In this document: in pieces, positions 62,707 through 64,000 of the stretch
Position numbering within the stretch: position 1 is the first letter of the stretch
Layout of the letters: each line of letters begins with the position of its first letter
Source: Homoserinimonas sp. OAct 916
GTDB lineage: Bacteria > Actinomycetota > Actinomycetes > Actinomycetales > Microbacteriaceae
Length of the DNA: 64,000 nt
Assembly: GCF_003260275.1 (NCBI RefSeq)
Contig: NZ_QJHB01000008.1
Span: 1 to 64,000 of the forward strand
Reading direction: 5' to 3'
The notes under the pieces: generated by a model
Seen by the model: the letters and a program-made list of their open reading frames with translations, nothing else
Database searches by the model: none
Told to the model about the DNA's origin: nothing
Translations under genes and position numbers: made by a program

Positions 62707-63867
62707 TCAGCCGGCGTGACCGTCCCAGCCGCGATAGGGATCCCAGCCGGCGGTGTCGGCGGCCACCCCGTCGACGGTGACCCTGGCCGTTGCGGGGGTC
62801 CCGGCCTGCCCCTCGGCTGGAGCGGTCACTCGCCCGATCACCCGGAACGGTTCGGGTATGCCGGCCGCATCGGGAAAGGTGGCGAGCAGAGCGTGATCTT
62901 CGCCGCCCGCGAGCGCAGCCAGCGGGCGGGGTCCCAGCGCGGCCTCGTCGAAGTCGATGCCCACGCCGCTGGCGGCGGCAATGCGTGCCGCGTCGAGGGC
63001 CAGGGCGTCTGAGACGTCGAGCATGGCCGTCGCGCCGGCCTCAGCGGCCAACCGCCCGGCCGCGATCGGTGGGGTCGGCGCCAATTGTGCCGTGATCTCG
63101 AGCGGATGCTCGTGCCGCAGTGTGGCAGCGGCCCGCGCATCCGCCTCTCCCTCGCCGTCCACTGCCCCCGCGAACAGCAGCGCGAGGCCCGCACCGGCAC
63201 GGCCCAGCTCACCGGCGATCGCGACGACATCGCCGACGCGCGCGCCCGAACGGGTCACCGGGGCACGACCCTCCAGGTCGCCGAAGGCTGTGACCGCGAT
63301 GGTGAGCGTCTGTGAGACCGACAGGTCGCCGCCGACCACCCCGCAGCCGGGCGCCATCCGGGCGCAGGCCTCTCGCAAACCGTCTGCAATGCCTTCCAGC
63401 GTTGACACGGGTGTGTCAGTCGGCGCGGCGATCGCGACCACCAGTGCCGTCGGTACGGCCCCCATCGCGGCGACGTCGGCAAGGTTGGATGCCGCCGCCT
63501 TCCAACCCAGGTCGTGTGGCGTCGACCAGGCCAGCCGAAAGTCTGGACCGTGGATCATCATGTCGGTGGTCACCACGAAGCGCCCGTCCGGCGCAGCGAT
63601 CACCGCGGCGTCATCACCGGGGCCGAGCAGCGCTGCACGGGCCGCGGGCAGCCGCGGAAAGATGCGGGCCAGAACGGCGAGTTCCCCGACGGCACCGACG
63701 GTGTCCTCAACCCCACCGGTTTCGTCGACGCTGTAATTCTCGTCGACGCTGTAATTCTCGCCGGCGCTGTAACTTTCGTCGGCGCGGTAAGATTCCTCGG
63801 CGTTGCCGGTGTCGCCGACACCCCTGTCACGCCTGTGACCTGCCTGCGGTGAAGATGAAGCTCCCAT
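62707..63867 (-). CDS. thiL: Thiamine-monophosphate kinase with repetitive N-terminal extension
   Basis: 386 residues from the ATG at 63867. The conserved kinase begins only at about residue 70 (VGELAVLARIFPRLPAA). ThiL motifs: LLGPGDDAAVI, TTDMMIHGPDF, WKAAASNLADVAAMG, VGGDLS, AMLDVSDALALDAA. It makes thiamine diphosphate. The leader carries about four DESYSAGENYSV-like hexamers encoded by an 18-bp repeat; no later ATG or GTG precedes the core. It is divergent from the DUF3515 gene with only 25 bp between starts. Confidence 0.92.
   Translation of the reverse strand: MGASSSPQAGHRRDRGVGDTGNAEESYRADESYSAGENYSVDENYSVDETGGVEDTVGAVGELAVLARIFPRLPAARAALLGPGDDAAVIAAPDGRFVVTTDMMIHGPDFRLAWSTPHDLGWKAAASNLADVAAMGAVPTALVVAIAAPTDTPVSTLEGIADGLREACARMAPGCGVVGGDLSVSQTLTIAVTAFGDLEGRAPVTRSGARVGDVVAIAGELGRAGAGLALLFAGAVDGEGEADARAAATLRHEHPLEITAQLAPTPPIAAGRLAAEAGATAMLDVSDALALDAARIAAASGVGIDFDEAALGPRPLAALAGGEDHALLATFPDAAGIPEPFRVIGRVTAPAEGQAGTPATARVTVDGVAADTAGWDPYRGWDGHAG
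63722..63793. repeat. 18-bp coding minisatellite in thiL
   Basis: Four 18-bp units: two identical TCGTCGACGCTGTAATTC and two drifted copies. They encode the NYSVDE-type leader repeats of ThiL. Confidence 0.9.
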
Positions 63868-63892
63868 ACACAAACGGTAGCCTGAACTCGAC

Positions 63893-64000
63893 ATGACGCA
63901 CCCCACTTCGCCGCGCACGCCTCGTCGCACGCCCCTTGTTCTTCTGCTGGTTGCCGCGACGGTCGCCCTCACCGGCTGCGCGCCGATCGTGCCGATGGAT
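63893..64000 (+). CDS. DUF3515 lipoprotein, N-terminus (cut by window edge)
   Basis: The first 36 residues are visible: a basic leader, a hydrophobic stretch PLVLLLVAATVALTG and the lipobox LTGC followed by APIVPMD, matching the start of DUF3515 lipoproteins. That family is conserved beside thiL in actinobacteria. The gene continues beyond the window. Secreted and lipid-anchored; function unknown. Confidence 0.8.
   Translation, partial: MTHPTSPRTPRRTPLVLLLVAATVALTGCAPIVPMD

Overview
The window is high-GC DNA from an actinobacterium, most likely Microbacteriaceae (Cryobacterium/Leifsonia-like). The evidence is the codon use, DivIVA-type coiled-coil proteins, three F420-type LLM oxidoreductases with a CofE, a zinc-free L32, and gene order. 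The order pyrH-frr-cdsA, rpsB-tsf, M23 peptidase, xerC, dprA-comM-yraN, DUF2469, rnhB, lepB, rplS, trmD-rimM-KH-rpsP, ffh, ftsY, smc, fpg-rnc, DUF177, coaD, recG, rsmD, thiL, DUF3515 matches, as I recall it, the backbone around Rv2881c-Rv2980 of Mycobacterium tuberculosis. That comparison is from memory, not computed.

Layout. 1-0.8 kb: edge of an IS3-family element next to a broken DUF222/HNH gene, and a 10-bp tandem repeat. 0.8-9.9 kb: SOUL protein, thioredoxin-like CnoX protein paired with a large membrane protein, DivIVA-like coiled-coil protein, AI-2E/PerM permease, small CxxC protein, poly-proline lytic transglycosylase, small DivIVA protein. 9.9-14.1 kb: cdsA-frr-pyrH and tsf-rpsB, with a clear terminator after tsf. 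14.5-16.2 kb: M23 peptidase and xerC. 16.2-19.2 kb: accessory block between xerC and dprA with a metallophosphoesterase, an SDR oxidoreductase and a heliorhodopsin. 19.3-39.8 kb: the conserved dprA-to-DUF177 backbone, with an LLM oxidoreductase and a GH13 glucosidase inserted.

39.9-52.2 kb is the main accessory region. On the minus strand, in transcription order, it encodes a beta-ureidopropionase-type amidohydrolase, dihydropyrimidinase, an F420/FMN-type LLM oxidoreductase, an NMT1/ThiY-like ABC importer and a class III omega-aminotransferase. A divergent MocR regulator follows, then a cofE/FGD-like pair. This looks like a complete reductive pyrimidine-catabolic operon in which no PreA/PreT or DPD gene is present and an LLM protein occupies the place of the ring-reducing enzyme. 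It is the best candidate here for an incompletely described system.

52.2-64 kb: coaD, a beta-repeat surface protein, recG, a TgpA-DUF58-MoxR operon, rsmD, thiL and the start of a DUF3515 lipoprotein.

A recurring oddity is in-frame minisatellite DNA (15- or 18-bp units) inside or at the ends of housekeeping genes: rpsP, fpg, thiL, the phosphoesterase/xerC junction and the M23 peptidase. I saw no rRNA, tRNA or CRISPR array.
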